From Ramlibacter tataouinensis (GTDB lineage Bacteria; Pseudomonadota; Gammaproteobacteria; Burkholderiales; Burkholderiaceae_C), in assembly GCA_002427815.1 (NCBI GenBank), contig DIZF01000048.1, positions 1 to 21,459 on the forward strand: a DNA stretch of 21,459 bases, in the 5' to 3' direction. The position numbers were made by a program, and so were the translations under genes. How positions within the stretch are numbered: the first letter of the stretch is position 1; the number at the start of each line of letters is the position of its first letter. A model generated the notes under the pieces. It made no database searches, was not told the DNA's origin, and saw only the letters and a program-made list of their open reading frames with translations. This document shows positions 7,371 to 15,294 of this stretch, piece by piece.

Positions 7371-8558
7371 ATGGCGCTGACCCTGCAACTGCCTCTGCCC
7401 AACGGCAAATTGGCTGGCTACACACTGCGTGGAACGCCGCCGGTCCGGCCTGCGGCCGGCGTCGCCTTCAATCGGATCGCCTACTCGGCTGCGCACGTCG
7501 TGGCCGATCCGCGTGCTGCGATCGATCCCTGGCTGCAATGCGCTGTGGATTGGGACGCCACCATCGCCTACCGCAGGCACCTGTGGTCGCTGGGCCTGGG
7601 CGTGGCCGAGGCCATGGACACGGCGCAGCGCGGAATGGGCCTGGACTGGCCGACCTCGCTGGAACTGATCCGGCGCTCACTGGAGGCAGCGCGCGACGTG
7701 CCGGGAGCGCTGATCGCGTCGGGCTGCGGCACCGATCATCTCGTGCTCGAGAACGTCAGGACCGTCGACCAGGTGATCGCCGGTTACGAAGAGCAGATGG
7801 CCGCGATCGAAAAGCTGGGCGGCAAGCTCATCGTCATGGCGAGCCGCGCGCTGGCTCGGGTGGCCAAAGGTCCCGCCGATTACGAGCGCGTCTACAGCCG
7901 CATCCTCAGCCAGGCCCGACACCCCGTGGTGCTGCATTGGCTCGGCGAAATGTTCGACCCGGCATTGGCCGGCTACTGGGGCAGTCCGGACGTGGCCACG
8001 GCGATGGATACCGCGCTGGGCATCATCGCCGCGCATGCAGGCAAGGTGGATGGCATCAAGATTTCGCTGCTGGACAAGGACCGGGAGATCGCCATGCGCA
8101 GGCGCCTGCCGGCCGGCGTGCGGATGTACACCGGCGACGATTTCAGTTACCCGGAGCTGATCGCCGGGGACGGCTTTGACCCTGAACCCACCCACCGCCA
8201 CAGCGATGCGCTGCTGGGCATCTTCGACGCCATCGCACCAGCGGCCAGCGCTGCGCTCGGACAGCTCGCACAAGGCAACGTGGACCGGTTCCACGCGATC
8301 CTCGGACCCACCGTCGCGCTGTCGCGGCACATCTTCGCCGCACCCACCCGTTTCTACAAGACGGGCGTGGTGTTCATGGCCTGGCTCAATGGCCACCAGA
8401 GCCACTTCACCATGGTGGGCGGGCAGCAAAGCACACGATCGCTGGTGCACCTGGCCGAACTGTTCCGGCTGGCCGACGCGGCCAGCCTGTTGGAGCAGCC
8501 TGAACTGGCCGGCCGGCGCATGAAGACCTTGCTCACGCTGCACGGCGTCGATCAGTAG
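7371..8558 (+). CDS. DUF993 protein, dihydrodipicolinate-synthase-like TIM barrel
   Basis: A 395-residue protein of the uncharacterised DUF993 family, distantly related to the dihydrodipicolinate synthase/N-acetylneuraminate lyase class I aldolases. The segment VDGIKISLLDKDREIAMR aligns with the Schiff-base strand of that superfamily, making Lys230 the likely catalytic lysine. The region that normally carries the proton-relay tyrosine reads VVLHWLGEMFDP and has no tyrosine, so the reaction may differ from a standard pyruvate aldolase. The conserved C-terminal part (NGHQSHFTMVGGQQSTRS) is unlike DHDPS. An open frame extends upstream inside the oxidoreductase gene, but MALTLQLPLPNG at 7371 is the natural start. 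Middle gene of the operon, 10 nt after one partner and 8 nt before the next. Reaction unknown. Confidence 0.88.
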   Translation: MALTLQLPLPNGKLAGYTLRGTPPVRPAAGVAFNRIAYSAAHVVADPRAAIDPWLQCAVDWDATIAYRRHLWSLGLGVAEAMDTAQRGMGLDWPTSLELIRRSLEAARDVPGALIASGCGTDHLVLENVRTVDQVIAGYEEQMAAIEKLGGKLIVMASRALARVAKGPADYERVYSRILSQARHPVVLHWLGEMFDPALAGYWGSPDVATAMDTALGIIAAHAGKVDGIKISLLDKDREIAMRRRLPAGVRMYTGDDFSYPELIAGDGFDPEPTHRHSDALLGIFDAIAPAASAALGQLAQGNVDRFHAILGPTVALSRHIFAAPTRFYKTGVVFMAWLNGHQSHFTMVGGQQSTRSLVHLAELFRLADAASLLEQPELAGRRMKTLLTLHGVDQ

Positions 8559-8566
8559 AGTCCCGC

Positions 8567-9460
8567 ATGCGCGATTTTTCCCGGGACCACTGCTGGCTCT
8601 CCATCAACACGGCGACGGTGCGCAAGAGCCGGGGCGTCGATCTGCCGCTGCCCCAAATCATCGAAGCCTGTGCGCGGCGCGGCATCCGCGCGATCGCTCC
8701 CTGGCGCGACCAGGTCGCGGCTGCGGGGCTCGACACCATTGCGCGGCTGGTCAAGACCCATGGCCTGGAGCTCTCGGGCTATTGCCGGGGCGGAATGTTC
8801 CCCGCTGCCGACGCACGCGGACGGCAGGAGGCCCGCGACGACAACCGCAGGGCCGTGGACGAGGCCTGCGAGCTGCAAGCGCCCTGCCTCGTGCTGGTGG
8901 TGGGCGGCTTGCCCGGCGCCCTGGCCGGCAAGGCTGCGCACAAGGACATCGCACTGGCCCGCACCCAGGTGCACGACGGCATTGCGGAATTGCTGGACTA
9001 TGCGCAGTCCATGCGCATGCCGCTGGCGATCGAACCGCTGCATCCGATGTATGCCGCCGATCGCGCCTGCATCAACACACTCGAGCAGGCGCTGGACGTC
9101 TGCGACGAACTGGACCCGCAAGCACCCGGCTCCAGCGGCCGCGCCGCGCTGGGCGTCGCCGTCGATGTCTACCACGTGTGGTGGGACCCCAAACTCCAGG
9201 CTCAGATCGAGCGCGCGGGACGGCGCCGCCTGCTGGCCTTTCACGTGTGCGACTGGCTCACGCCGACCACCGACCTGCTCAACGATCGCGGCATGATGGG
9301 TGATGGGGTGATCGACATTCCGCGCATTCGCGGATGGGTCGAAGGCCAGGGCTTCGACGGGTACAGCGAAGTCGAGATCTTTTCATCCCGCAATTGGTGG
9401 CAGCAGGATCATGGCCAGGTGCTGGATACCTGCATTCAGCGGCACCGCACTGCGGTGTGA
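8567..9460 (+). CDS. sugar phosphate isomerase/epimerase (xylose-isomerase-like TIM barrel)
   Basis: TIM-barrel protein of 297 residues from the AP_endonuc_2/xylose-isomerase-like superfamily, which includes IolE dehydratase, hydroxypyruvate isomerase and tagatose 3-epimerases. Likely divalent-metal ligands at the barrel's C-terminal face are Glu156 (AIEPLHP), Asp200 with His203 (VAVDVYHVWW), His226 (AFHVCDW) and Glu270 (YSEVEIF). It acts in the cytoplasm on a keto or aldose intermediate; the substrate is not known. The start at 8567 lies 8 nt after the DUF993 stop, so the two are translated from one message. Last gene of the TetR-linked operon, convergent with the bactofilin gene. Confidence 0.9.
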   Translation: MRDFSRDHCWLSINTATVRKSRGVDLPLPQIIEACARRGIRAIAPWRDQVAAAGLDTIARLVKTHGLELSGYCRGGMFPAADARGRQEARDDNRRAVDEACELQAPCLVLVVGGLPGALAGKAAHKDIALARTQVHDGIAELLDYAQSMRMPLAIEPLHPMYAADRACINTLEQALDVCDELDPQAPGSSGRAALGVAVDVYHVWWDPKLQAQIERAGRRRLLAFHVCDWLTPTTDLLNDRGMMGDGVIDIPRIRGWVEGQGFDGYSEVEIFSSRNWWQQDHGQVLDTCIQRHRTAV

Positions 9461-9468
9461 GCCCAGGA

Positions 9469-9501
9469 GGCGGCAGGCGAGCGCAGGACGCGCCCGCCGC
9501 C
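9469..9501. terminator. possible terminator stem between convergent operons
   Basis: GGCGGCAGGCG (9469-9479) pairs with CGCCCGCCGCC (9491-9501) with one mismatch and an 11-nt loop. There is no U-tract on either strand. Its place in a 67-bp convergent gap fits a transcription barrier, but support is weak. Confidence 0.3.
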
Positions 9502-9527
9502 GGTCGGCTTTGCCAGCCCACCCCGGT

Positions 9528-10079
9528 TCAGGCTGCTGCGGTATGCACCTGCAGGCCCGGCCGCGTACCGCTGACCGTTCGGGCAGGGGCTGCCGTTCCG
9601 AAATCGATCTCGCCCGACAGCTGGCCGCCCTCCTCGACCACCAGCTTGCCGTATCGGACGCGCCCCGTCACCTTGCCGGTGGAGTAGATCACCAGCTTCT
9701 GGCGCACGGTGAGGTTGCCATCGAACGCCCCGCGAATTTCCGCGATGTCGATCTCGGCGGACCCCTTGAACGAACCGCGCTCCGAAATCTGGATCACGCG
9801 GGAATCCATCGTCGCTTCCACCGAGCCCTCGACCACCAGCGTGTCGCAATCGGTGATTTCAACGCCCTTGAGCTTGATGTTCGGGCCCACGGTGAGCTTG
9901 CTTTCGCCCTCTTGCACGGGCGCGCTGTTCGCCGCGGTCGCCGTCGTAGCCGCAGTCGACGCGGGGGCGGCGGCTGCGGCGGGGGACGAGCCGGCAGCGG
10001 CGGCCGCGTTCGGGCTGGTATGCCGCTGGTTGTACGCGTCGGGTTCGCGCTTGTTGAAGAAAGGGGATTGCAGTGCCAT
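9528..10079 (-). CDS. bactofilin (polymer-forming cytoskeletal protein)
   Basis: Bactofilin-family protein of 183 residues that polymerises into cytoplasmic filaments, often tied to cell shape, envelope or polar structures. The core (about 60-160) is a right-handed beta-helix made of short repeating strands: LTVGPNIKLKGVEITDCDTLVVEGSVEATM, RVIQISERGSFKGSAEIDIAEIRGAFDGNLTV, VIYSTGKVTGRVRYGKLVVEEGGQLSGEI. A disordered Ala/Pro/Ser N-terminal tail (about 20-55) and a short C-terminal tail flank it, as usual. I chose the ATG at 10079 because AGAGGAAG lies just upstream; an in-frame upstream start lacks a ribosome site. It is followed by the convergent isomerase operon. The 203-bp gap to gspB suggests its own promoter. 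Confidence 0.93.
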   Translation of the reverse strand: MALQSPFFNKREPDAYNQRHTSPNAAAAAGSSPAAAAAPASTAATTATAANSAPVQEGESKLTVGPNIKLKGVEITDCDTLVVEGSVEATMDSRVIQISERGSFKGSAEIDIAEIRGAFDGNLTVRQKLVIYSTGKVTGRVRYGKLVVEEGGQLSGEIDFGTAAPARTVSGTRPGLQVHTAAA

Positions 10080-10282
10080 TGTGTACTTCCTCTGAGTGGC
10101 GTTGAAAGAGCTGCCGATGCTACGGACGACCTGCATTACAAGTTCATCCCTTCACGCAAGTTCGGTAACCAAATTCGTTGGCTCGTACCGACGGCCCGCA
10201 TCGATCGCGCAACTTGTTTCGTTTTGAGCGTTGAACAGCCACCCGCCTTGGTCAGCAGGCGTGTGATGGTGGCGCATCAGCA

Positions 10283-11044
10283 TCAATACGCGACGCTGTA
10301 GCGTCCGCCACGGAACATCAGTACCGCCGCCTTGGGCCTGATCTCCTCCAGCGTCACGCCCGACCCGAGGTCGGCGCCCTGATTGAATACCTGGCCGTTG
10401 ACGATCAGCATGCGTTGCGCGGGGTTGGTGGAGTACACGCCACCGGTGATGACCAGCTTGGGCGCGTCCGCCGGCAGGCCGACGACCGGCGCTGTCGGCA
10501 CCACCACCGGCGTGCGCGGCGGCGGTGTAACGGGCGCCGTGGGCGCGGCAGCCGCGCTGGCTGCAACCGCAGGAGCCGGGGGTGCGGCAGCGACGACAGT
10601 GGATGTGCCGGACGTGGCAACCGACGCAGTCGCTACCGGTTGCGGCCGCCCGTGAATCGTGGGACGGGAGCTGCTTCTCGGGTCGCGCGCCGGCTCGTTG
10701 GCCGCAACCACCACGGGGGGTGGCAGGATCGCTGTCGCGACGGGCGGCTGCGCCGGCGCGACAGGGGCGCTCACGGGAGCAGGGATGCCACTGGATGAGG
10801 CCGCAACGGCGACCCGAGCCGCTGCGGGCATCGCCACCGCCTCCCGGTCCTGGTAGAGATACCAGGCGACGGCGGCCATCGCCGCAAACCCGGCCGCACC
10901 TGCACCCCAGAACCAGGCACGATTCGCATCGCCTGGTTGGCGCGGACCAGTGGTCAGGGATGCCGGCTGCGCGTGAATGCCCCGTGCCGGATCGCGCTCG
11001 CGCTGGGCATCGGCTTTTTTCAGTGCATCGAGGATGTAAGACAT
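10283..11044 (-). CDS. gspB: type II secretion accessory protein GspB
   Basis: Bitopic inner-membrane protein of 253 residues. The short cytoplasmic N-terminus MSYILDALKKADAQRERD is the hallmark of GspB/ExeB/PulB proteins. One membrane span follows (about 43-64, AWFWGAGAAGFAAMAAVAWYLY), then a long periplasmic Ala/Pro/Thr-rich linker and a C-terminal GspB domain (about 200-253: MLIVNGQVFNQGADLGSGVTLEEIRPKAAVLMFRGGRYSVAY). With GspA it helps insert the type II secretin through peptidoglycan. Its ATG lies 2 nt after the gspA stop, so the pair is translationally coupled. An upstream in-frame extension runs through gspA and is not credible. No other type II secretion genes are in the window. Confidence 0.93.
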   Translation of the reverse strand: MSYILDALKKADAQRERDPARGIHAQPASLTTGPRQPGDANRAWFWGAGAAGFAAMAAVAWYLYQDREAVAMPAAARVAVAASSSGIPAPVSAPVAPAQPPVATAILPPPVVVAANEPARDPRSSSRPTIHGRPQPVATASVATSGTSTVVAAAPPAPAVAASAAAAPTAPVTPPPRTPVVVPTAPVVGLPADAPKLVITGGVYSTNPAQRMLIVNGQVFNQGADLGSGVTLEEIRPKAAVLMFRGGRYSVAY

Positions 11045-11046
11045 GA

Positions 11047-12684
11047 TCAGGGTCCGGTGCGCAGCTTCGGCTCGTCGACACCGGCCGCACGATTGAGTTG
11101 CATGAAGGTCAGCGGGCCGGGTTGGCCATCGGCTGGCAGACCTTGGGCCAGCTGGAACGCCCGCAATTGGGACTTGAGGGCCGCATCGAATGCGCGACGA
11201 CCGGACGGCGGCGGCAATCCGTTCGCGGCGGCCAGGCGCGCCGCCATCCAATCGACGGTTTCACTGTCGAGCCCCGGCCGGCCGGTGTAACCGGGCGGCG
11301 CCCGCCAGAGCGTGGCAAAACTGCCCTGCCAGCGTGCCGCGAGTGCGACCAGCGTCACCTTCTGTTCGGTCCCGGCCGCGCGCAACGTGGCGCTGCCTCT
11401 CGTCAAGCCGGTCAGGACGGCATAGCTCGGCGCGCCACTGTCGGCATCCAGCGTCAGGATGCCGGGGCGCCCCAATTCACGGATCAGCGCCAGACTGAGG
11501 TTCCTGCTGAAGCAGTGCAATTGTTCTTTCGGCAAGTCCTTGCAGGGCTCGCCCGCCCCCACCTCCACTTTCCACGCCCCGGCCAGTTCGCGCCAAGCCT
11601 GGTCGGGATCGCGCAACAGTCTGGGCGCGGCCGCTGTCGACACGCTGGCGAGTTGCAGCAGCTCCGTCTCCGTTTCACCCGAAGCTGCCGCAGCCGAGGC
11701 CGCCGGCGCCGGACGGGTCACACCCGCGACAGGCTGGACCGTGGACGTTGACCATGCGCCGTCATCCCACAGGTGGCTGGCCGCCGCGAACAGAGCGGCC
11801 CCACCCACGAGGCCCAGCCCCAGGATCGCGGCGAAACGACGCCAACGGGGCGATGCCGCCGGCGCCGGCCCGAACACTTCGACTGCCGCCTTGTTGACTG
11901 TCTTGCGATCCACCACCGGCAACCCCCGGGCGAACGCACCCAGCAAGGCCCGGTCGCACAGCAGATTGACGCGGCGCGGCACGCCGCGCGCGAGCTGGTG
12001 CACACGCTGCAAGGCCGACCGCTCGAACGGCAGCGGCCGGGTCAGCCCCGCGACTTCCAGCCGGTGCTGGATGTACTGCGCAGTCTCGGCCGGTGTCAAT
12101 GCGTCCAGGTGAAACCGCGCGATCACGCGCTGGGCCAGCTGCTCGAGCTCGGGGCGGGCCAACATGCTACGCAACTCGGGCTGGCCGATCAGGATGATCT
12201 GCAGCAGCTTGCGCTCGCGGGTTTCCAGGTTGGTGAGCAGCCGCAGCTGCTCCAGCACCTCGGCCGACAGGTTCTGTGCCTCGTCGATGATCAGGACGTT
12301 GTTGCGGCCCTGGGCATGGGCCTGCAGCAGGAACTGGTTCAGTGGGTCCAGGTAGTCCTTGACAGTGGGCACCCGCTGCTGCGGCTGCGGCACGGCGACG
12401 TGGAATTCGTCGCATATGGATTGCAGCAGCTCGGTCACCGTGAGCTTGGGATTGAAGATGTAGGCGACGTTGCAGTCGGCGGGAATCTGTTCCAGGAACA
12501 GCCGGCAGACCGTGGTCTTGCCGGTGCCGATTTCACCGGACAGCAGAACGAATCCGCCGCCCGCGCCCAAGCCATACAGCAGGTGCGCCAGCGCCTCGCG
12601 GTGGCGCTCGCTCATGAACAAATAGCGAGGATCGGGAGCGATTGAAAAGGGCTCGTGCCCCAGGCCGAAATAGGCGGCGTACAT
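11047..12684 (-). CDS. gspA: AAA ATPase GspA/ExeA with peptidoglycan-binding domain
   Basis: Inner-membrane ATPase of 545 residues, partner of GspB in secretin assembly. It begins MYAAYFGLGHEPFSIAPDPRYLFMS, the standard ExeA N-terminus. Walker A is GEIGTGKTT (50-58) and Walker B LIIDEAQN (131-138), with an arginine-rich sensor region near VIARFHLDALTPAE. A membrane span lies at about 284-304. The periplasmic half contains a cysteine-containing, peptidase-like linker segment and ends in a PG_binding_1 motif (about 500-540, ALKSQLRAFQLAQGLPADGQPGPLTFMQL). The open frame continues upstream for 257 codons as a shadow of the MFS gene; the true start is the ATG at 12684. It lies 50 bp downstream of the MFS gene on the same strand. 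Confidence 0.94.
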   Translation of the reverse strand: MYAAYFGLGHEPFSIAPDPRYLFMSERHREALAHLLYGLGAGGGFVLLSGEIGTGKTTVCRLFLEQIPADCNVAYIFNPKLTVTELLQSICDEFHVAVPQPQQRVPTVKDYLDPLNQFLLQAHAQGRNNVLIIDEAQNLSAEVLEQLRLLTNLETRERKLLQIILIGQPELRSMLARPELEQLAQRVIARFHLDALTPAETAQYIQHRLEVAGLTRPLPFERSALQRVHQLARGVPRRVNLLCDRALLGAFARGLPVVDRKTVNKAAVEVFGPAPAASPRWRRFAAILGLGLVGGAALFAAASHLWDDGAWSTSTVQPVAGVTRPAPAASAAAASGETETELLQLASVSTAAAPRLLRDPDQAWRELAGAWKVEVGAGEPCKDLPKEQLHCFSRNLSLALIRELGRPGILTLDADSGAPSYAVLTGLTRGSATLRAAGTEQKVTLVALAARWQGSFATLWRAPPGYTGRPGLDSETVDWMAARLAAANGLPPPSGRRAFDAALKSQLRAFQLAQGLPADGQPGPLTFMQLNRAAGVDEPKLRTGP

Positions 12685-12734
12685 AGGCTGCAAGCATACC
12701 GCGAGCCCACCTGGAGCCCGCCGAAGCGGCCGCG

Positions 12735-13970
12735 CTACACCGGCGCCAGCGCAGTGCGGCGCACGCGCCGGACGTTGAAGGCGCTGGTGATGAGCACGGC
12801 CTGCATGAACACCAGGCCCAGCCAGACGCCCCGGTACTGCTGGTGATCCATCAGGGCGCCGAACGCCAGCGGCGCAAGGGCCTGACCGATGTCCAGGCCC
12901 GAGTAGACGACGCCGTAGACCCGACCGGTGGCGTTTTCCGGCGTCGAACGCTTGACCAGCAGATCGCGCGAAGGACCGGCGATGCCACTGGCAAAGCCCA
13001 TCACGCCGAACAGCACCGGGACGGCCAGCGCTGGCACCGAGCCCAGGCCGATGTAAAGCGCGACCAGGGCGGCGACACCGAAGCCGGCGCCGACGACGCG
13101 CTCGCATCGTGCCGGGTCGGACGCCAGGAAGCCGCCCAGCACCATCCCGCCGGCACTGCACACCATGTACACCGTCAGGCACATGGCCGCCAGAGCCACC
13201 GGCACCCCGTGCAGTTGGCGCGCAGCCTCGGGCGCGAACGCCTGGATGCCATTGAGCACCACGGCATAGAACAGGAAGAAGCCGAAACACATCCAGACCG
13301 CCGGAATGCGCAGAAAACCGAAGTCGCCCCCTGCGTCTGCCACGGCGACCTGCTTGGGCGCACTGGCGGGCAAGGCCAGCCGGCCGCGGTTGAGCCACAA
13401 CAAGAGCAACACGGTGAACGCCAGGCAGCCGGCGCTCATCAAGGCCACGCGCCACGAGAACGTGATCGCCAGCGGCACCAGCATCGCCGGCGCGAGCGCC
13501 CAGCCCAGGTTGCCCGTGATGCCGTGAAAGCTGTAGGCGTGCCCCAGCCGCGTCGCGCTGACCTTGCGGTTAAGCAAGGTGTAATTGACGGGATGGAAGA
13601 CCCCGTTGCCCACGCCGGCGAGCACGGAAAAGAGAGCCAGCACCCAATAGCTCGGGCTGAAGGCGAAGCCGAAAGCCGCCAGCCCGAGCAAGCCGAGGCC
13701 TGCCAAGAGGATGGGTCGCGGCCCATATCGGTCCACCAGGAAGCCCGACACGGTCTGGACCGTGCAGGAGACCGTGAAGAACAGCGTCATCAGGAAGCCC
13801 AGCTGCGTGTAACTGGCGTGGAACGCGTCCTTCAGCCAGGGAAAGAGCGGCGCCAGCAGGAGCTGACTGTAGTGGCTGATCATGTGGGCCAGGCCGACCA
13901 GCCCGATCACGCCCGCGTCCTGGCGCAGGCTCACGGGCGGCGCGGCGTTTGCGCTCAAGGTGCTGCTCAT
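12735..13970 (-). CDS. MFS transporter
   Basis: Inner-membrane permease of 411 residues with about twelve hydrophobic spans. The loop between spans 2 and 3 carries a diagnostic motif, GFLVDRYGPRPILLAG. The N-terminus (GLAHMISHYSQLLLAPLFPWLKDAFHASYTQLGFLMTLFF) resembles the fosmidomycin-resistance-like/FsR branch of proton-driven MFS exporters, but the substrate cannot be deduced. The ATG at 13970 gives a short hydrophilic tail before the first span. It is transcribed in the same direction as gspA, 50 bp upstream of it, so the genes may be co-transcribed without sharing a function. A stem at 13994-14020 separates it from the sulfur island. Confidence 0.9.
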   Translation of the reverse strand: MSSTLSANAAPPVSLRQDAGVIGLVGLAHMISHYSQLLLAPLFPWLKDAFHASYTQLGFLMTLFFTVSCTVQTVSGFLVDRYGPRPILLAGLGLLGLAAFGFAFSPSYWVLALFSVLAGVGNGVFHPVNYTLLNRKVSATRLGHAYSFHGITGNLGWALAPAMLVPLAITFSWRVALMSAGCLAFTVLLLLWLNRGRLALPASAPKQVAVADAGGDFGFLRIPAVWMCFGFFLFYAVVLNGIQAFAPEAARQLHGVPVALAAMCLTVYMVCSAGGMVLGGFLASDPARCERVVGAGFGVAALVALYIGLGSVPALAVPVLFGVMGFASGIAGPSRDLLVKRSTPENATGRVYGVVYSGLDIGQALAPLAFGALMDHQQYRGVWLGLVFMQAVLITSAFNVRRVRRTALAPV

Positions 13971-13993
13971 GGGCCAATGGTAGCGGCGCGGCG

Positions 13994-14020
13994 CCGGTCC
14001 GGCACCCGCGAGAGGACCGG
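13994..14020 (-). terminator. possible terminator stem after the tauE-like gene
   Basis: Perfect inverted repeat CCGGTCC (13994-14000) with GGACCGG (14014-14020), 15 bp past the stop of the TauE/SafE gene. No U-tract follows. It plausibly ends the long minus-strand island or reduces read-through into the MFS gene. Confidence 0.35.
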
Positions 14021-14034
14021 GACCGCAGCGTTGC

Positions 14035-14844
14035 CTAGCTGGCCGCCTTGACCAACAGGCTCAAGGCGATGCCCAGCGACAGAAAAGCGAAGCCCTGCTG
14101 CAGTCGCGGACCGGCCAACCGGGCTGCGAAATGGCGACCCACCAGCAGTCCGGCCAGCGCCCCGGCAGCGAAGGGCCAGCCGACCTGCCATTCCATGTGG
14201 CCGGCCAGGCTCGCGTTGAACACGCCCACCGCCGAAACCAGTGCCAGCACGCCCATGGATGTGGCCACCACCGCTTTCATGGGCAGGTCGCTCACGGCCA
14301 GCAAGGTCGGCACCAGAATGAATCCGCCGCCCACGCCGAGCAAGCCCGACAGGAAGCCGGCGGCGGCGCCGGCCAGCATCAAAGCGCGGGCACATGCGGC
14401 GTTCCATTGCAACCTGCCCACGACAGGATTGAGCCGGCACGGCGGCGCGACAGCCGCGACCCTCGTAACGCCGCGCTGTTCCCGCCATATCCGGGCCAGC
14501 ATTCGCACCGCGACGATCGCCAGCACCACCGCGAACAACGCCATGAGCGGGCGATTGGGGACGCGTTGGGCAAGCCACAACCCCAGGGGACTCATCGCCG
14601 CGCCGGTCGCGGCCATCAGCGCGGCCGCCTTGTAGCGCAGCACCCGAGTTCGCCAGCCCAGCATCGCACCCACGGTCGCGGCGATCGCAACGGCCAGCAG
14701 TCCCACCGGACCGGCCTGCGCCAGGGTCAGGTGCAAGCCGAACACCAGCAGGGGCACGGCGATGATGGCGCCACCCGCGCCGGTGAGTGCGAGCACCAGC
14801 CCGACCGACAGGCCGAGGACGGGAGCCAGCCAGGCCAACGGCAA
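14035..14844 (-). CDS. sulfite exporter TauE/SafE-family permease
   Basis: Inner-membrane protein of 269 residues with about eight hydrophobic spans and the family pattern LTGAGGAIIAVPLLVFGLHLTLAQA in the first repeat and GLLGVGGGFILVPTLLAVSDLPMKAVVATSMGVLALVSAVG in the second. Members move sulfur oxyanions or organosulfur anions such as sulfite or sulfoacetate. The start is an unusual TTG at 14844. It lies three bases after the TAG of the preceding YeeE gene and in the same reading frame, and a GGAG overlapping that stop sits 6 nt upstream. No other start is available in frame. It ends a run of three sulfur-type membrane proteins; TauE homologues also accompany CstR-type repressors elsewhere, which supports a role in sulfur balance. 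Confidence 0.9.
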   Translation of the reverse strand: MPLAWLAPVLGLSVGLVLALTGAGGAIIAVPLLVFGLHLTLAQAGPVGLLAVAIAATVGAMLGWRTRVLRYKAAALMAATGAAMSPLGLWLAQRVPNRPLMALFAVVLAIVAVRMLARIWREQRGVTRVAAVAPPCRLNPVVGRLQWNAACARALMLAGAAAGFLSGLLGVGGGFILVPTLLAVSDLPMKAVVATSMGVLALVSAVGVFNASLAGHMEWQVGWPFAAGALAGLLVGRHFAARLAGPRLQQGFAFLSLGIALSLLVKAAS

Positions 14845-14847
14845 GCG

Positions 14848-15282
14848 CTACTCCAATACCGGTTGGGTGCGGCCGGGTTCCGTCATCATTTCGTGGACCA
14901 CCATGCCCCCTGCCATGCCGAGACTGAAAAGCACAGCCTGCCAATGCCCGGCCCCGGCGGCGACCAGCGCCGGGCCCGGGCAGAAGCCGGCCAGTCCCCA
15001 GCCCACGCCGAACACCAGGCTGCCGGTGAGCAGACGCGAGTCGATGCGACGGTCATCGGGCAACTGTATGGCACCGCCCAGAAAGGCGGTGGTACGTTTC
15101 CTGGCCACGGCAAAGGCGAAGAAGGCGACGGCGATGGCGCCGCCGATGACGAAAGCCAGCGAAGGATCCCACGCGCCTTTCAGATCCAGAAAGCCGATCA
15201 CCTTGCCCGGGTCGGTCATGCCCGACAGCATCAGGCCCAGGCCGAACAGCAGGCCCACCGCAAATTCAACAACGCGATTCAT
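14848..15282 (-). CDS. YeeE/YedE-family half-transporter (DUF6691/PmpB-like)
   Basis: Short inner-membrane protein of 144 residues and about four spans, one half of the YeeE/YedE sulfur-transport fold. Family features include LGLMLSGMTDPGKVIGFLDLKGAWDPSLAFVIGGA at the N-terminus and GFGVGWGLAGFCPGPAL-type sequence with the conserved Cys101. In full-length YeeE, conserved cysteines relay thiosulfate through the membrane; the split pair would do this as a heterodimer. It starts 12 nt after its partner's stop, with an AGAGG ribosome site. It is followed in frame, after a single stop codon, by the TauE-like gene. Likely cargo is thiosulfate or another sulfane-sulfur species; this is inferred from the family. 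Confidence 0.9.
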   Translation of the reverse strand: MNRVVEFAVGLLFGLGLMLSGMTDPGKVIGFLDLKGAWDPSLAFVIGGAIAVAFFAFAVARKRTTAFLGGAIQLPDDRRIDSRLLTGSLVFGVGWGLAGFCPGPALVAAGAGHWQAVLFSLGMAGGMVVHEMMTEPGRTQPVLE

Positions 15283-15294
15283 GCTTGACCTCTC

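Noticed and set aside
3613..9460. Identification as the myo-inositol (iol) pathway
   Set aside because: Enzyme classes are similar, but the TPP enzyme is much shorter than IolD, DUF993 is not an Iol protein, and iolB, iolC and an inositol transporter are absent.
12685..13455. 257-codon N-terminal extension of GspA/ExeA
   Set aside because: It overlaps the MFS gene on the same strand in another frame; the family N-terminus MYAAYFGL starts at 12684.
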